A stretch of 64,000 nucleotides of DNA from an uncultured Muribaculaceae bacterium. Its GTDB lineage: Bacteria; Bacteroidota; Bacteroidia; Bacteroidales; Muribaculaceae. The stretch spans positions 27,374-91,373 of the forward strand of contig CAJTWL010000009.1 of assembly GCA_910579845.1 (NCBI GenBank), in the 5' to 3' direction. This document shows positions 1 to 9,083 of this stretch, one piece after another (within the stretch, counting starts at the first letter, position 1; every line of letters starts with the position of its first letter). The notes beneath the pieces were generated by a model that had not been told where the DNA came from, did not search any database, and was given only the letters and a program-made list of their open reading frames with translations. The position numbers and the translations under genes are program-made.

Positions 1-1
1 C

Positions 2-1387
2 GAGGAAGAAGGACTCGGTAAAGTCAAAGTCAACTACAGGTTGCGCGATGCGATATTCTCACGTCAACGCTATTGGGGTGAGCCGTTCCCTGTATATTAT
101 AAAGACGGTATCGCCTATCTCATGGACGAATCCGCTCTTCCTTTGCAACTGCCACAAGTGTCAAGTTATCTTCCGACAGAAGACGGGCAGCCGCCTCTCG
201 GACGTGCGGAAAACTGGAACACAGCAAATGGATATCCGATAGAATTATGCACAATGCCGGGATTTGCAGGCTCTTCGGCATATTATCTCAGATATATGGA
301 CCCGCATAACGACAATGCTCTCGTCAGCAAAAAGGCTGACGAGTATTGGCGGAACGTCGATCTTTATGTCGGTGGAGCGGAACATGCCACCGGACACCTT
401 ATATACTCTCGGTTCTGGAATAAATTCCTTTATGATCTTGGACTTGTAGTCGAACCGGAACCATTCAAGAAACTCGTGAACCAGGGGATGATTCAAGGCA
501 GATCCAATTTCGTATACCGCATAAAGAACACGAATACGTTTGTAAGTCACGGACTACGCAAAGAGTATGATACGACTCCGATACGCGTGGATGTCAACAT
601 TGTCTCAAACGATATACTTGACACAGAAGCATTCCGCAATTGGCGTCCTGAATACAACAATGCTGAATTTATTCTCGAGGATGGCAAATATATATGTGGT
701 TATGCTGTAGAAAAGATGTCAAAGTCGATGTTCAACGTTGTCAATCCTGATGATATAGTGGAAAACTATGGAGCTGACACTCTACGACTTTATGAAATGT
801 TTCTCGGACCTGTAGAACAGTCCAAACCTTGGGATACAAACGGAATAGACGGTGTCAATAGATTCCTGAAGAAACTATGGGGACTCTTCGACAAAGCCGA
901 TCTCACGTCAACGGACGAGATGAGTAAAGAGGAACGGAAGTCTGTCCATAAACTCATCAAGAAAATAACCGAGGATATTGAAAACTTTTCATACAACACT
1001 TCCGTAGCCGCATTCATGATCGCAGTCAACGAACTGACTTCCCTTAAATGCACAAACCGCAACGCTCTTGAGACAATCACGCGACTGATAGCACCTTTCG
1101 CACCACATATTGCCGAAGAGTTCTGGCATCGTCTCGGCAACGAGGGCAGCGTAGTCGACAGCAAGTGGCCCGAATACGACCCGAACGCGCTGATAGAGGA
1201 TATGCAGAAATATCCTGTAAGTTTCAACGGGAAAATGAGATTTATGCTCGAAGTACCTGCCGGTACATCAAAAGAGGACGTCGAGTCTCTTGCACTTGCC
1301 AACGAAAATACATCCAGATGGCTTGAGGGCAAAACTCCGAAAAAAGTAATTGTCGTACCGGGAAAGATTGTAAACATTGTGATCTGA
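2..1387 (+). CDS. leuS: Leucyl-tRNA synthetase, C-terminal half (5' truncated by window edge)
   Basis: Charges tRNA-Leu with leucine in the cytoplasm. The reading frame is already open at the first base, so the start lies upstream of the window; 461 codons are visible. The segment SRQRYWGEP near the left edge and the class I signature KMSKS at about visible residue 238 identify a class Ia synthetase, and the Bacteroidetes-type LeuRS body with a C-terminal anticodon-binding domain (FAPHIAEEFW) follows. The next gene starts 12 bp after the stop, so it could be co-transcribed. Only the missing N-terminus (HIGH motif, most of the editing domain) limits the call. Confidence 0.97.
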   Translation, partial: EEEGLGKVKVNYRLRDAIFSRQRYWGEPFPVYYKDGIAYLMDESALPLQLPQVSSYLPTEDGQPPLGRAENWNTANGYPIELCTMPGFAGSSAYYLRYMDPHNDNALVSKKADEYWRNVDLYVGGAEHATGHLIYSRFWNKFLYDLGLVVEPEPFKKLVNQGMIQGRSNFVYRIKNTNTFVSHGLRKEYDTTPIRVDVNIVSNDILDTEAFRNWRPEYNNAEFILEDGKYICGYAVEKMSKSMFNVVNPDDIVENYGADTLRLYEMFLGPVEQSKPWDTNGIDGVNRFLKKLWGLFDKADLTSTDEMSKEERKSVHKLIKKITEDIENFSYNTSVAAFMIAVNELTSLKCTNRNALETITRLIAPFAPHIAEEFWHRLGNEGSVVDSKWPEYDPNALIEDMQKYPVSFNGKMRFMLEVPAGTSKEDVESLALANENTSRWLEGKTPKKVIVVPGKIVNIVI

Positions 1388-1399
1388 TTTTTGATTCTA

Positions 1400-3154
1400 A
1401 TGAAAAATTCAGGAATAATATCGGCGGTTATTCTCGCTCTGATGACAGCAGGAAATATTCTTGCAAAACAACCTGTAAAAGAAACCAACAGCCCCGCACC
1501 CTCCTGGATCGGGAATGCTGTGATTTATGAGGCAAATATACGTCAAGGTACTGCCACCCGCAATCTCGAAGGTCTCAGAGCACAATTGCCACGACTTAAA
1601 GAACTCGGAGTGGATATAGTCTGGCTGATGCCTATCCATCCTATAAGTGAGAAAAACCGGAAGGGAACATTGGGATCATATTATGCAGTCAAGGACTATA
1701 AAGCTGTCAATCCTGAATTCGGGACAATCGACGACCTTAAACATCTTGTAAAAGATGCTCATTCACTTGGCATGAAGGTCATTCTCGATGAAGTATGTAA
1801 CCATACAGGTTGCGACAACGCATGGGTTACAGAGCATCCCGAATATTATGACCGCAACGAGAAGGATGAGATGTTCGGTCCCTTCGACTGGTCGGACACT
1901 TATAAACTCGATTATTCAAATCCGGGTACAAGAGCCGCAATGACGGATGTCCTGAGATTCTGGATTGAAGAGGCGGATATTGACGGCTACCGTTGTGATG
2001 TAGCCGGAGAAGTTCCTACCGATTTCTGGGAAGAAGTCAGACCGCGGCTTCAGGCTGTAAAACCTGTATTCATGCTTGCAGAAGCGTCCAAGCCGGATCT
2101 GCTACGTAAAAGTTTTGATGCAGATTACGCATGGCCGATGAAAGACGTTTTCAATGCGATAGCCGCTACTCAGGGAGTCAACAGGTATGCTGAAAAGACC
2201 GGTAAGAAATACCCGTCAACAAATGCTCAGGATATTCCCGGTTTATTGGCTAAACAGAAAAGCGAATATCCATACGGCAGCATCCACATGAATATGATTA
2301 CCAACCATGATCTCAATTCATGGGAAGGAACGGAGTTTGACCGCTTCGGACCGGCCGTTGGCGCCTTTGCAGTATTGAGCTATACCCTCCCCGGCATGCC
2401 GATGCTTTATACCGGACAGGAAGTCGGATTCAACCATGCTTTCGAGTTCTTTGAGACTGACACCGTGCAACCCGACTACACAAAGAATGAGTTCACCTCT
2501 TTCTATAAAATTCTCAATGCGCTTAAACATCACAACACCGCGCTCAATGCCAACGAGCCTATTGAACACACAAACTTCATCACAACGGCTGATTCCGACG
2601 TACTGACGTTCACGCGCCAGAACGGCAAAGACAAGATATTTATCGCCGTAAACCTTTCAGACACCCCCTCCCACCTATCGTTTGGGCGCCGCGAGCCATA
2701 TCTTGTCGGGCTCAGAGATATATTCTCCGGTGATGAAGCCGCGCTCCCGACGATGCTCCAGCCTTGGCAATACATCATTTTATCCACTCCGTATGATGGC
2801 ATGACCCCGCCTCCTGCATCCTCATCAGAGAGCACAACATCATTATCAGGAAGTTACAAAGTGAAGTCATCAAACCATGACACCGGCGCCCGCCTGCGAG
2901 ACCTGGCATGTACAAAAAGCGGTCACACACCAGCATACAAATCTCCCGGCAAAACAGCAACATCGACGGAATCATCATCCGCCTCCTCAAACGATGTAGC
3001 GGCAAACATCGGGACATCGACCTATTCTGGAACCACTTCCGGTTTCGGAGGTTTCAATCTCGCAAAACCCGACACACTCAAAAGACCGGCAAAGAAAATC
3101 AACAAAACATCCGCCATGCCCAAATTCCGACATGTCAGCAAACACAAGCTATGA
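1400..3154 (+). CDS. Secreted GH13 alpha-amylase family protein
   Basis: Predicted exported alpha-glucan hydrolase of family GH13. I chose the ATG at 1400 rather than the in-frame TTG at 1391 because it begins a normal signal peptide (MKNSG then a hydrophobic stretch ending near ILA). The four GH13 regions are visible: DEVCNH at about residue 130, GYRCDVA at about 195 with the nucleophile Asp near 199, the acid/base Glu in LAEAS near 228, and NHD at 302-304. The last roughly 110 residues are Ser/Thr/Lys-rich, look disordered and are not part of a standard GH13 C-domain. The stop overlaps the next start (ATGA). Substrate cannot be told from sequence; a maltodextrin or glycogen-like glucan is the family default. 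Confidence 0.9.
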   Translation: MKNSGIISAVILALMTAGNILAKQPVKETNSPAPSWIGNAVIYEANIRQGTATRNLEGLRAQLPRLKELGVDIVWLMPIHPISEKNRKGTLGSYYAVKDYKAVNPEFGTIDDLKHLVKDAHSLGMKVILDEVCNHTGCDNAWVTEHPEYYDRNEKDEMFGPFDWSDTYKLDYSNPGTRAAMTDVLRFWIEEADIDGYRCDVAGEVPTDFWEEVRPRLQAVKPVFMLAEASKPDLLRKSFDADYAWPMKDVFNAIAATQGVNRYAEKTGKKYPSTNAQDIPGLLAKQKSEYPYGSIHMNMITNHDLNSWEGTEFDRFGPAVGAFAVLSYTLPGMPMLYTGQEVGFNHAFEFFETDTVQPDYTKNEFTSFYKILNALKHHNTALNANEPIEHTNFITTADSDVLTFTRQNGKDKIFIAVNLSDTPSHLSFGRREPYLVGLRDIFSGDEAALPTMLQPWQYIILSTPYDGMTPPPASSSESTTSLSGSYKVKSSNHDTGARLRDLACTKSGHTPAYKSPGKTATSTESSSASSNDVAANIGTSTYSGTTSGFGGFNLAKPDTLKRPAKKINKTSAMPKFRHVSKHKL

Positions 3155-3966
3155 TATCCGGAACTCCAAAGATACTTACCGTAACCGTGATTTACAATCA
3201 GCGGATCGAAGACACCAACGTCTACCGGACACTGCTCTCCGGCTGCAATCATGTCTTTATCTACGACAACTCCCCTTCAGCCAAATCTGCAGACAATCTT
3301 CAGTCAGGCTGGATATATGTCGCGGATACATCCAATCCGGGACTAAGCACCGCTTATAACAAAGCCGCCAAGTATGCCCGCGACCACGGTTATGAATGGT
3401 TGTTAATCTGCGACCAGGATACGATATTTCCCAAAAATGCGATTCAGACATATATTAAAAATATCAAGGAGCACCCCGATGAAAATATGTTTATTCCAAG
3501 AATGATGGTGTCGGATAACAGATATATGTCTCCGGTCAAGTCAAGGAACTATATTGCCGGGATATCTGCAGACAGGGCTGAAGGAAGAATAGAACTTAAG
3601 AAATATGCAGTCATAAACAGCGGTATGATGGTAAACACCGAAGCTTTTCTCAAATGTGGCGGCTATAATGAGGATGTGTTTTTAGACTTTTCCGATTTCC
3701 AGTTTGTTGAAAGATTCGCCGATCTGTATCCATCGGCTTTTGTAATGGACATGACATGCAAACAGAATTTCAGCAATCTTACAGACTCGACAGAATCCAA
3801 ACTGCAGCGATTCCGCCTTTTCTGCAAATCCCTGTCAGGCTATGAATCGTGTTATAAATTCGGCAAGCAAAAGATATCTCTGATTGTGACTAAACGGGCT
3901 TTGTCCCTATGCCTGAAATCAAAATCCTTTAAACCGTTATCAATTCTTCTCAAAACATATTTTTAG
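3151..3966 (+). CDS. GT2 family glycosyltransferase (rhamnosyltransferase-like)
   Basis: Cytoplasmic glycosyltransferase, 271 residues, probably adding a sugar to a lipid-linked repeat unit. The ATG at 3151 overlaps the TGA of the amylase gene, although the frame is open much further upstream; the earlier ATG at 2908 would run through the amylase tail and is not credible. The GT-A fold signature is visible: a beta strand with TVIYNQ at the N-terminus, an acidic YDNS segment, and ICDQDT as the DxD-like motif. It is the first of three GT2 genes in a row and is followed one base later by the next, so translation is probably coupled. Confidence 0.82.
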   Translation: MISGTPKILTVTVIYNQRIEDTNVYRTLLSGCNHVFIYDNSPSAKSADNLQSGWIYVADTSNPGLSTAYNKAAKYARDHGYEWLLICDQDTIFPKNAIQTYIKNIKEHPDENMFIPRMMVSDNRYMSPVKSRNYIAGISADRAEGRIELKKYAVINSGMMVNTEAFLKCGGYNEDVFLDFSDFQFVERFADLYPSAFVMDMTCKQNFSNLTDSTESKLQRFRLFCKSLSGYESCYKFGKQKISLIVTKRALSLCLKSKSFKPLSILLKTYF

Positions 3967-3967
3967 A

Positions 3968-4675
3968 ATGATTTCCGTATGCATAGCCACATATAACGGT
4001 GAGAAATACATTAAAGAACAGATCGAATCGATCCTGCCGCAGCTTAATGAGAATGACGAGATTATAGTTTCCGATGATGGAAGCGACGACCGAACGCTCG
4101 ATATACTGTCATCAATCAACGATTCCCGCATCCTTATTTACAACAACAAGGATAATCACGGCGTAAACGGTAATTTCTCAAATGCCCTTGCTCACAGCCA
4201 TGGTGACTACATATTTCTGGCAGATCAAGACGATATATGGATGCCGGATAAGGCAAAAACATGTATAGATGCTTTGCAGAATGCGGATTTGATAGTACAT
4301 GATGCTATTATTACAAATAATTTGCTTGTTTCATCAAATAAAAGCTTGTTTTCAGAGTTAAATATTAAAGAGGGTTTTATACCCAACTTTATTAGAAACA
4401 GATTTACTGGATGTTGTATGGCTTTCCGCAAGGAAGTACTTGATTACATACTTCCAATTCCTGACTCATGTGCATTTTTTCATGACCAATGGATCGGTTT
4501 GAAATGTATTTTGAAAGGTAAAGTAAAGTTCATACCATATAAGGGAATATTTTTCAGAAGACACGAAGATACAAACTCCTTTGCCGGTACCGGCAAAGGA
4601 TTGCCGGTCATAAAAAAACTCACTTCCCGGATTTCACTGATCTTTAGGCTCTTTGCCCCATTCAGTAATGAGTGA
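3968..4675 (+). CDS. GT2 family glycosyltransferase
   Basis: Second GT2 enzyme of the locus, 235 residues. The N-terminus reads MISVCIATYNGEKYI, the classic GT2 opening, followed by IVSDDGSDD as the nucleotide-binding acidic cluster and LADQDDIW as the metal-binding DxD motif. It is shorter than many GT2 enzymes but ends in the usual amphipathic region. It starts 1 bp after the preceding gene. Donor and acceptor cannot be deduced. The local base composition is more AT-rich from here onward than in leuS, as is common for surface-polysaccharide loci that are exchanged between strains. Confidence 0.85.
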   Translation: MISVCIATYNGEKYIKEQIESILPQLNENDEIIVSDDGSDDRTLDILSSINDSRILIYNNKDNHGVNGNFSNALAHSHGDYIFLADQDDIWMPDKAKTCIDALQNADLIVHDAIITNNLLVSSNKSLFSELNIKEGFIPNFIRNRFTGCCMAFRKEVLDYILPIPDSCAFFHDQWIGLKCILKGKVKFIPYKGIFFRRHEDTNSFAGTGKGLPVIKKLTSRISLIFRLFAPFSNE

Positions 4676-4693
4676 TATAAATCAGAAAGCTTA

Positions 4694-5497
4694 ATGACAA
4701 CCGCATCTATTGTCTTATATAATAATCCGGAGGAAGAGATTGTAAAACTTCTCGATAGCATACATACCGGCTCCGTTGACAAAGTTTTTATAATCGACCA
4801 TTCAGATACCGACATTTTAAAATCCGTCGTAGCCCGGTATGACAGAACATTCTACTACAAACAGATAAATAAAGGATTCGGAGCCGGACATAACAAGGGA
4901 TTGGAATTTGCCCTTGAATTAAAACCCGAATTTCACGCCTTTATCAATCCCGACATCTATTGGGAGGGAGATGTTATCGGAGAATTAGAATCTTTCATGA
5001 ACAATAACCCGCAGTGTGGTCTGGTCATGCCTAAAATACTGTTTCCTAACGGAGATATCCAGTATTTGTGTAAGTTGCTGCCTACACCTTTTGATCTTTT
5101 TGTCAGGAGATTCCTTCCATTCAAGTCATATAAGGAAAGATTGAATGCAAGATATGAGATGAGATCAAGCGGATATGACAAGATAATGGAAATACCGTGT
5201 CTGTCAGGATGCTTTATGTTTGTCAGGACATCCGTATTGAAAGAGGCAGGTAATTTTGACGAGAGATTCTTTCTTTATGCAGAAGATATGGACCTTTGCA
5301 GGCGTATAGGCATGGTTTCCCAGACAATATTCAATCCAAATATAACAGTATATCATACTTTTCACAGAGCCTCATACAGAAGTGTAAAATATCTTGGACT
5401 TCATACAAGATCAGTTATAAAATACTTCAACAAATGGGGTTGGATCTTTGACAGTTACAGGAACAGATGTAATAAAAGATGCATCTCCGGAATATGA
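4694..5497 (+). CDS. GT2 family glycosyltransferase (rhamnosyltransferase-like)
   Basis: Third GT2 enzyme, 267 residues. It has the SIVLYNNP opening, an AFINPDIYW segment in the DxD position, LSGCFMFVRT, and FFLYAEDMDLCRR, which is characteristic of the WbbL/rhamnosyltransferase branch of GT2 and contains the probable catalytic-base region. It is 18 bp downstream of the previous gene and its stop overlaps the next start as ATGA at 5494-5497. It probably acts on the growing undecaprenyl-linked oligosaccharide. Rhamnose specificity is only a family resemblance: no dTDP-rhamnose genes are in this window. Confidence 0.85.
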   Translation: MTTASIVLYNNPEEEIVKLLDSIHTGSVDKVFIIDHSDTDILKSVVARYDRTFYYKQINKGFGAGHNKGLEFALELKPEFHAFINPDIYWEGDVIGELESFMNNNPQCGLVMPKILFPNGDIQYLCKLLPTPFDLFVRRFLPFKSYKERLNARYEMRSSGYDKIMEIPCLSGCFMFVRTSVLKEAGNFDERFFLYAEDMDLCRRIGMVSQTIFNPNITVYHTFHRASYRSVKYLGLHTRSVIKYFNKWGWIFDSYRNRCNKRCISGI

Positions 5498-6750
5498 AAA
5501 AGGATTACCATCTGATTTTTGCCAATCCATTTATTCTAAATGGAGTCATATGGATGTTTGTATGGCTGATATATTCATTGGGCTGGAGTTATCTTTGTCC
5601 TAAGCTTTCCGACGGACTCTTGCTATTCATAATCGGATCTTCTGTTATATCCATTCTTATCGGTGCATTGGTTAATCATCGGAAATGGCTTACGTATAAG
5701 CCGATTAATGTTACCCGAACAAATATCACGACACAAACTGTCTTTCTCATAATATTGTATATCCTGTTTCTTATTGAAGCTAAATTTGCCGGAGGTTTGC
5801 CGCTGTTAGGTTACATCGGAATAGGACATGCAACCGTCTATAAGGATTTCGGACTCCCCTTGGTTCATGTTATAGTGGTTAACGGACTGTCCTCACTATG
5901 TATTTTTGCATTCTACTGCTATAAATCATCAAGAAACAAATCCTTTAGAAGGAGGCTGATCATTATTTGCCTTCTTGCCTTTATCCCTTTTTTCGTCATG
6001 TTTAACCGTGGAGGTATAATGGCAAATCTCTTGGGAATATTTATCCTTATTCTTATTAATTCAAAGAAACCTCTTAAACAGATCCTTATTCTTGTCGGGA
6101 GCTGTATTGTCCTGCTGTTCCTATTCGGTGCTGCCGGAAACCTCCGATTTGGTAAAGATGGAATGGACCGACTGTTGGAGATAGCGGAACCTACAGACAG
6201 ATTCGAGGAATCCGGCATTCCCGGAGAGTACTTATGGGCATATCTATATGTCTCCACTCCTCTTGCGAATACCCAGAACACAATCGACAAATCCATGTGG
6301 TCCGACTCAGATACCGAAGATATTCAAAAATTTATCACATATGAGATTCTGCCGGAGATAGTATCCAAACGTATCGCCGGAGAACAGGAAACTGCCAACT
6401 TCCACAACAGGGCTCGCCTTATCAACCCGAACCTTACAGTAGCATCCATATACGGACGAGTCTACAACTATTTCGGCTGGTCGGGATTCTGGATTCTGTT
6501 TTCTGTGCTTATCGCATTCATCGTGATTAACCTCAGACTTGTATCCAAGCAATCGAATTTCCATGTCCCTTTAATGTTGACTCTTGATATAATAGTAATA
6601 TTGAATATGTTCGACAACATGCTCATCTTTACCGGACTTGTACCCCAGGTGGCAATTTTCATATGTTGCTATTGGATTTCCCGACTGAAGTTCAAGAATC
6701 TACGGCGGGACGCGCGCAAATATCGGCAGATCAGATTCAAGAGAATGTAA
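5494..6750 (+). CDS. Wzy-like oligosaccharide repeat-unit polymerase
   Basis: Integral inner-membrane protein of 418 residues, with about ten hydrophobic segments and a long periplasm-like loop at roughly residues 210-290. This is the profile of O-antigen/capsule polymerases, and the FNRGG motif before a hydrophobic helix occurs in the repeat-unit polymerase family. I prefer the ATG at 5494, which overlaps the previous stop, over the in-frame ATG at 5479. Position between glycosyltransferases and a Wzx flippase supports the role of joining flipped repeat units in the Wzx/Wzy pathway. Sequence conservation in Wzy families is low, so the call rests on topology, motif and context. Confidence 0.75.
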   Translation: MKKDYHLIFANPFILNGVIWMFVWLIYSLGWSYLCPKLSDGLLLFIIGSSVISILIGALVNHRKWLTYKPINVTRTNITTQTVFLIILYILFLIEAKFAGGLPLLGYIGIGHATVYKDFGLPLVHVIVVNGLSSLCIFAFYCYKSSRNKSFRRRLIIICLLAFIPFFVMFNRGGIMANLLGIFILILINSKKPLKQILILVGSCIVLLFLFGAAGNLRFGKDGMDRLLEIAEPTDRFEESGIPGEYLWAYLYVSTPLANTQNTIDKSMWSDSDTEDIQKFITYEILPEIVSKRIAGEQETANFHNRARLINPNLTVASIYGRVYNYFGWSGFWILFSVLIAFIVINLRLVSKQSNFHVPLMLTLDIIVILNMFDNMLIFTGLVPQVAIFICCYWISRLKFKNLRRDARKYRQIRFKRM

Positions 6751-6776
6751 CGAATACACAATAAGTAGTTGATAAA

Positions 6777-8231
6777 TTGTCCAAATCAATAACCCATAAT
6801 ATAATTGCCAAGGGTGTATTAAACATATTTAATATCCTCCTGCCTTTCATCATTACCCCCTATGTCTACAGGGTGTTGGGCGCACATAATATGGGCAACA
6901 TAGACTATGCCAATACTCTATACGGGTATTTCGGGATGTTGGGATTGTCAGGCATCTACAACTACGGACTCAGGGAGATAAGCGCGAACAGAAATAAGAT
7001 CGGGCTCGTAAAGACCATATACAAGAATCTTTTCTTCATCGGGCTGTTTACCAATCTTCTGTTTTTAGTCCTCTACATTTTCTTCATTCATTTCTTTATC
7101 CAGAATCCGGAACTTAAAAAGATAGCATACATTCTTTGCGGAAATCTTGTTTCCCAGATGATATATGTAGAATGGTACAACGAGGCAATGGAGGAATTCC
7201 GCTTCATAACGATAAAAACCATCGGCATCCGGTTGCTCAGTTTCATATTCATATTCATATTGGTCCGGAATAAAACCGATGAATACATATATGTTGCAAT
7301 AACAGTTTTTGTAGCGATTTTCAATTACCTTGTAAGTTACATCTATTCCCGAAGAAAAATAAAGATACCTTTCCGGGAGCTTTTCAAAGGGCTGCATCCG
7401 GCACCATACATAATTCCGCTTCTGACAATTCTCATTCTGAACAATACAGGATACCTATACACCGTTTTCGACAGAACTCTGCTGGGACACTATACAGGCA
7501 CTGAATCGGTAGCCTACTTCTCAATCGGTCAGAAGATCGTGGAGCTTTGCAAACTGGCAATACTCTCCGTAGTCTTCGCCACATTGCCCCGGCTTGCGCT
7601 ATATCTTAATGAGAATCCGGAACTTTACCGGACAACACTAAAAAGAATCATGAGTCTGACAATGTGTCTCATGATTCCCGTAAGCGCCGCACTCCTTCTG
7701 CTTGCTGAACCCATTATCCTTATTTTTGGCGGTCAGGAATATATTCCGGCAATAAGTCCTATGCGGATTTTCGCCCTAAGAATAATAATATTAGGTGTCG
7801 ATGCGATCTTATACAACGAAGTCATATTCCTTCATGGCAAAGAGAAAATACTGGTGATGTACAATCTTCTTTGCGGAGTCATAAACATCATTCTGAACTT
7901 TATATTCCTTGATGTGCTGACTCCCGAAATATCGATCGCATGCACTCTGGCCAGTGAAATTATATTCGTTGTGATTTGCCTTCTGTATATTAGAAAAAAT
8001 ATAAAAGTCAGCGTCGGACTTTTTAATAAGCAATGTCTTAGATATCTTATATTGTCACTCCTGTTTATCCCCATTATCTATGGGATACGATTGACGGGAA
8101 TGAACTATGTATGGCTATCCATAACAGCTATCTCGATCTGCTTTGTTTTCTACGCAGTCACATTGACTGCGGTTAAAGACCGGAATGCCGTCGACCTGAT
8201 TAATTTCACCCGCAAACTGATTAAAAAATAA
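6777..8231 (+). CDS. Wzx-like polysaccharide flippase
   Basis: Polytopic inner-membrane protein of 484 residues with about 12-14 transmembrane helices. The N-terminal block (ITPYVYRVLGAHNMG, then YANTLYGYF and YGLREI) is the hallmark of the polysaccharide-synthase/MOP superfamily of lipid-linked oligosaccharide flippases. The only plausible start preserving this block is the TTG at 6777: there is an upstream in-frame stop at 6762, and the next ATG would delete the first helix. It moves undecaprenyl-linked repeat units to the periplasm for the upstream Wzy-like polymerase. Confidence 0.87.
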   Translation: MSKSITHNIIAKGVLNIFNILLPFIITPYVYRVLGAHNMGNIDYANTLYGYFGMLGLSGIYNYGLREISANRNKIGLVKTIYKNLFFIGLFTNLLFLVLYIFFIHFFIQNPELKKIAYILCGNLVSQMIYVEWYNEAMEEFRFITIKTIGIRLLSFIFIFILVRNKTDEYIYVAITVFVAIFNYLVSYIYSRRKIKIPFRELFKGLHPAPYIIPLLTILILNNTGYLYTVFDRTLLGHYTGTESVAYFSIGQKIVELCKLAILSVVFATLPRLALYLNENPELYRTTLKRIMSLTMCLMIPVSAALLLLAEPIILIFGGQEYIPAISPMRIFALRIIILGVDAILYNEVIFLHGKEKILVMYNLLCGVINIILNFIFLDVLTPEISIACTLASEIIFVVICLLYIRKNIKVSVGLFNKQCLRYLILSLLFIPIIYGIRLTGMNYVWLSITAISICFVFYAVTLTAVKDRNAVDLINFTRKLIKK

Positions 8232-8240
8232 TCCAGTATT

Positions 8241-8969
8241 ATGACTTCCAAAGAGATAAAAAGGATTGTAAAACTCCAAATCAACAGACCAAAATTCACA
8301 GACAACATATTGGCAGACAATTTCCCCTGCGGACAACTCGGCATGATATGTTCCATATGGTTCATAAGGCATAATGTATCGCCAAACTTTGTCACGATGC
8401 TGATGATCATATTTGGAGCTGTCGGAAGTATCCTTTTCGCAATACCAGACCTATGGTGCAAGATTGCCGGTTATCTTTGTTGGGTTATGTGGTATACGAT
8501 GGACAATAGCGACGGACAGGTTGCACGTTTCTCAAAACGTTTCTCAAAATACGGGACACACATGGATCTGATAGCACACCTGATAGATCACCCATTGATG
8601 AATCTCGCTATATGGCTCACTCTTATACAGATATCCAACGCGGATATTTTTCTTATATCCTTATGCTCGATTACGGTGATTTCATGTGAAATGATTCTTC
8701 GGAATTTCACGACATTCCAATATTATATGGGCAAAGAGGGGGATACAAAACTTTCAGATGCTCCTTCCTCCCCGAATATTCTGAAATACATTCTTGTACA
8801 GTTCACATTGTTCCCCAATATAATAACTCTTTTTTCCTGGATATTCATTATCGGATATGCGATGGATTCGGCAATAGTAATTTATATATTTTACGGCTGG
8901 ACAATCTATTTCCTATTATGTACTGCACGGCAGGTATTAAAAACCCTGATGCACTTTTATCATTCCTGA
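8241..8969 (+). CDS. CDP-alcohol phosphotransferase-like membrane protein with variant motif
   Basis: Integral membrane enzyme of 242 residues in the CDP-alcohol phosphatidyltransferase family, which moves a phospho-alcohol moiety from a CDP-linked donor to an acceptor. The family motif is visible as D88, D91, G92, A95, R96, G105 and D109, but the fourth acidic position, normally a catalytic-base Asp, is His113. Several hydrophobic helices surround the motif. It lies 9 bp after the flippase and just upstream of the phosphonate operon. By analogy with phosphocholine and phosphonate decoration systems I infer transfer of a CDP-activated phosphonate alcohol to a glycan or lipid; ordinary phospholipid synthesis is the alternative. 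Confidence 0.75.
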   Translation: MTSKEIKRIVKLQINRPKFTDNILADNFPCGQLGMICSIWFIRHNVSPNFVTMLMIIFGAVGSILFAIPDLWCKIAGYLCWVMWYTMDNSDGQVARFSKRFSKYGTHMDLIAHLIDHPLMNLAIWLTLIQISNADIFLISLCSITVISCEMILRNFTTFQYYMGKEGDTKLSDAPSSPNILKYILVQFTLFPNIITLFSWIFIIGYAMDSAIVIYIFYGWTIYFLLCTARQVLKTLMHFYHS

Positions 8970-8987
8970 CTTTTCACAGAACGCCTA

Positions 8988-9013
8988 TTGAATCAATATT
9001 TTTATTATCTTTG
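8988..9013 (+). promoter_or_regulatory. Bacteroidetes-type promoter of the phosphonate operon
   Basis: The octamer TATCTTTG at 9006-9013 fits the -7 consensus TAnnTTTG. A TTG at 8988-8990 is the best -33 candidate, though the 15-bp spacing is shorter than the usual 19-21. It lies in the 114-bp gap before the PEP mutase gene, with transcription expected to start near 9018-9020. Confidence 0.5.
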
Positions 9014-9015
9014 TA

Positions 9016-9053
9016 GGAATTGTTTAAATTAGACAGTTCCTAAGAAATTGTCT
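9016..9053 (+). promoter_or_regulatory. Leader with two mutually exclusive hairpins
   Basis: GGAATTGTTT (9016-9025) pairs with AGACAGTTCC (9031-9040) around a 5-base loop, all ten positions pairing if wobble is allowed. The same AGACAGTT (9031-9038) can instead pair with AATTGTCT (9046-9053) around CCTAAGA. The two stems cannot coexist. No U-tract follows, so this is not a plain terminator; it could be a regulatory leader or a DNA operator with nested dyads next to the -7 box. Confidence 0.35.
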
Positions 9054-9083
9054 GACCACGAACCTCTAACAATCACCAGATAA

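Noticed and set aside
2908..3150. N-terminal extension of the first GT2 gene by 81 codons
   Set aside because: It runs through the coding tail of the amylase in another frame and the GT2 fold begins only after the ATG at 3151, which overlaps the amylase stop.
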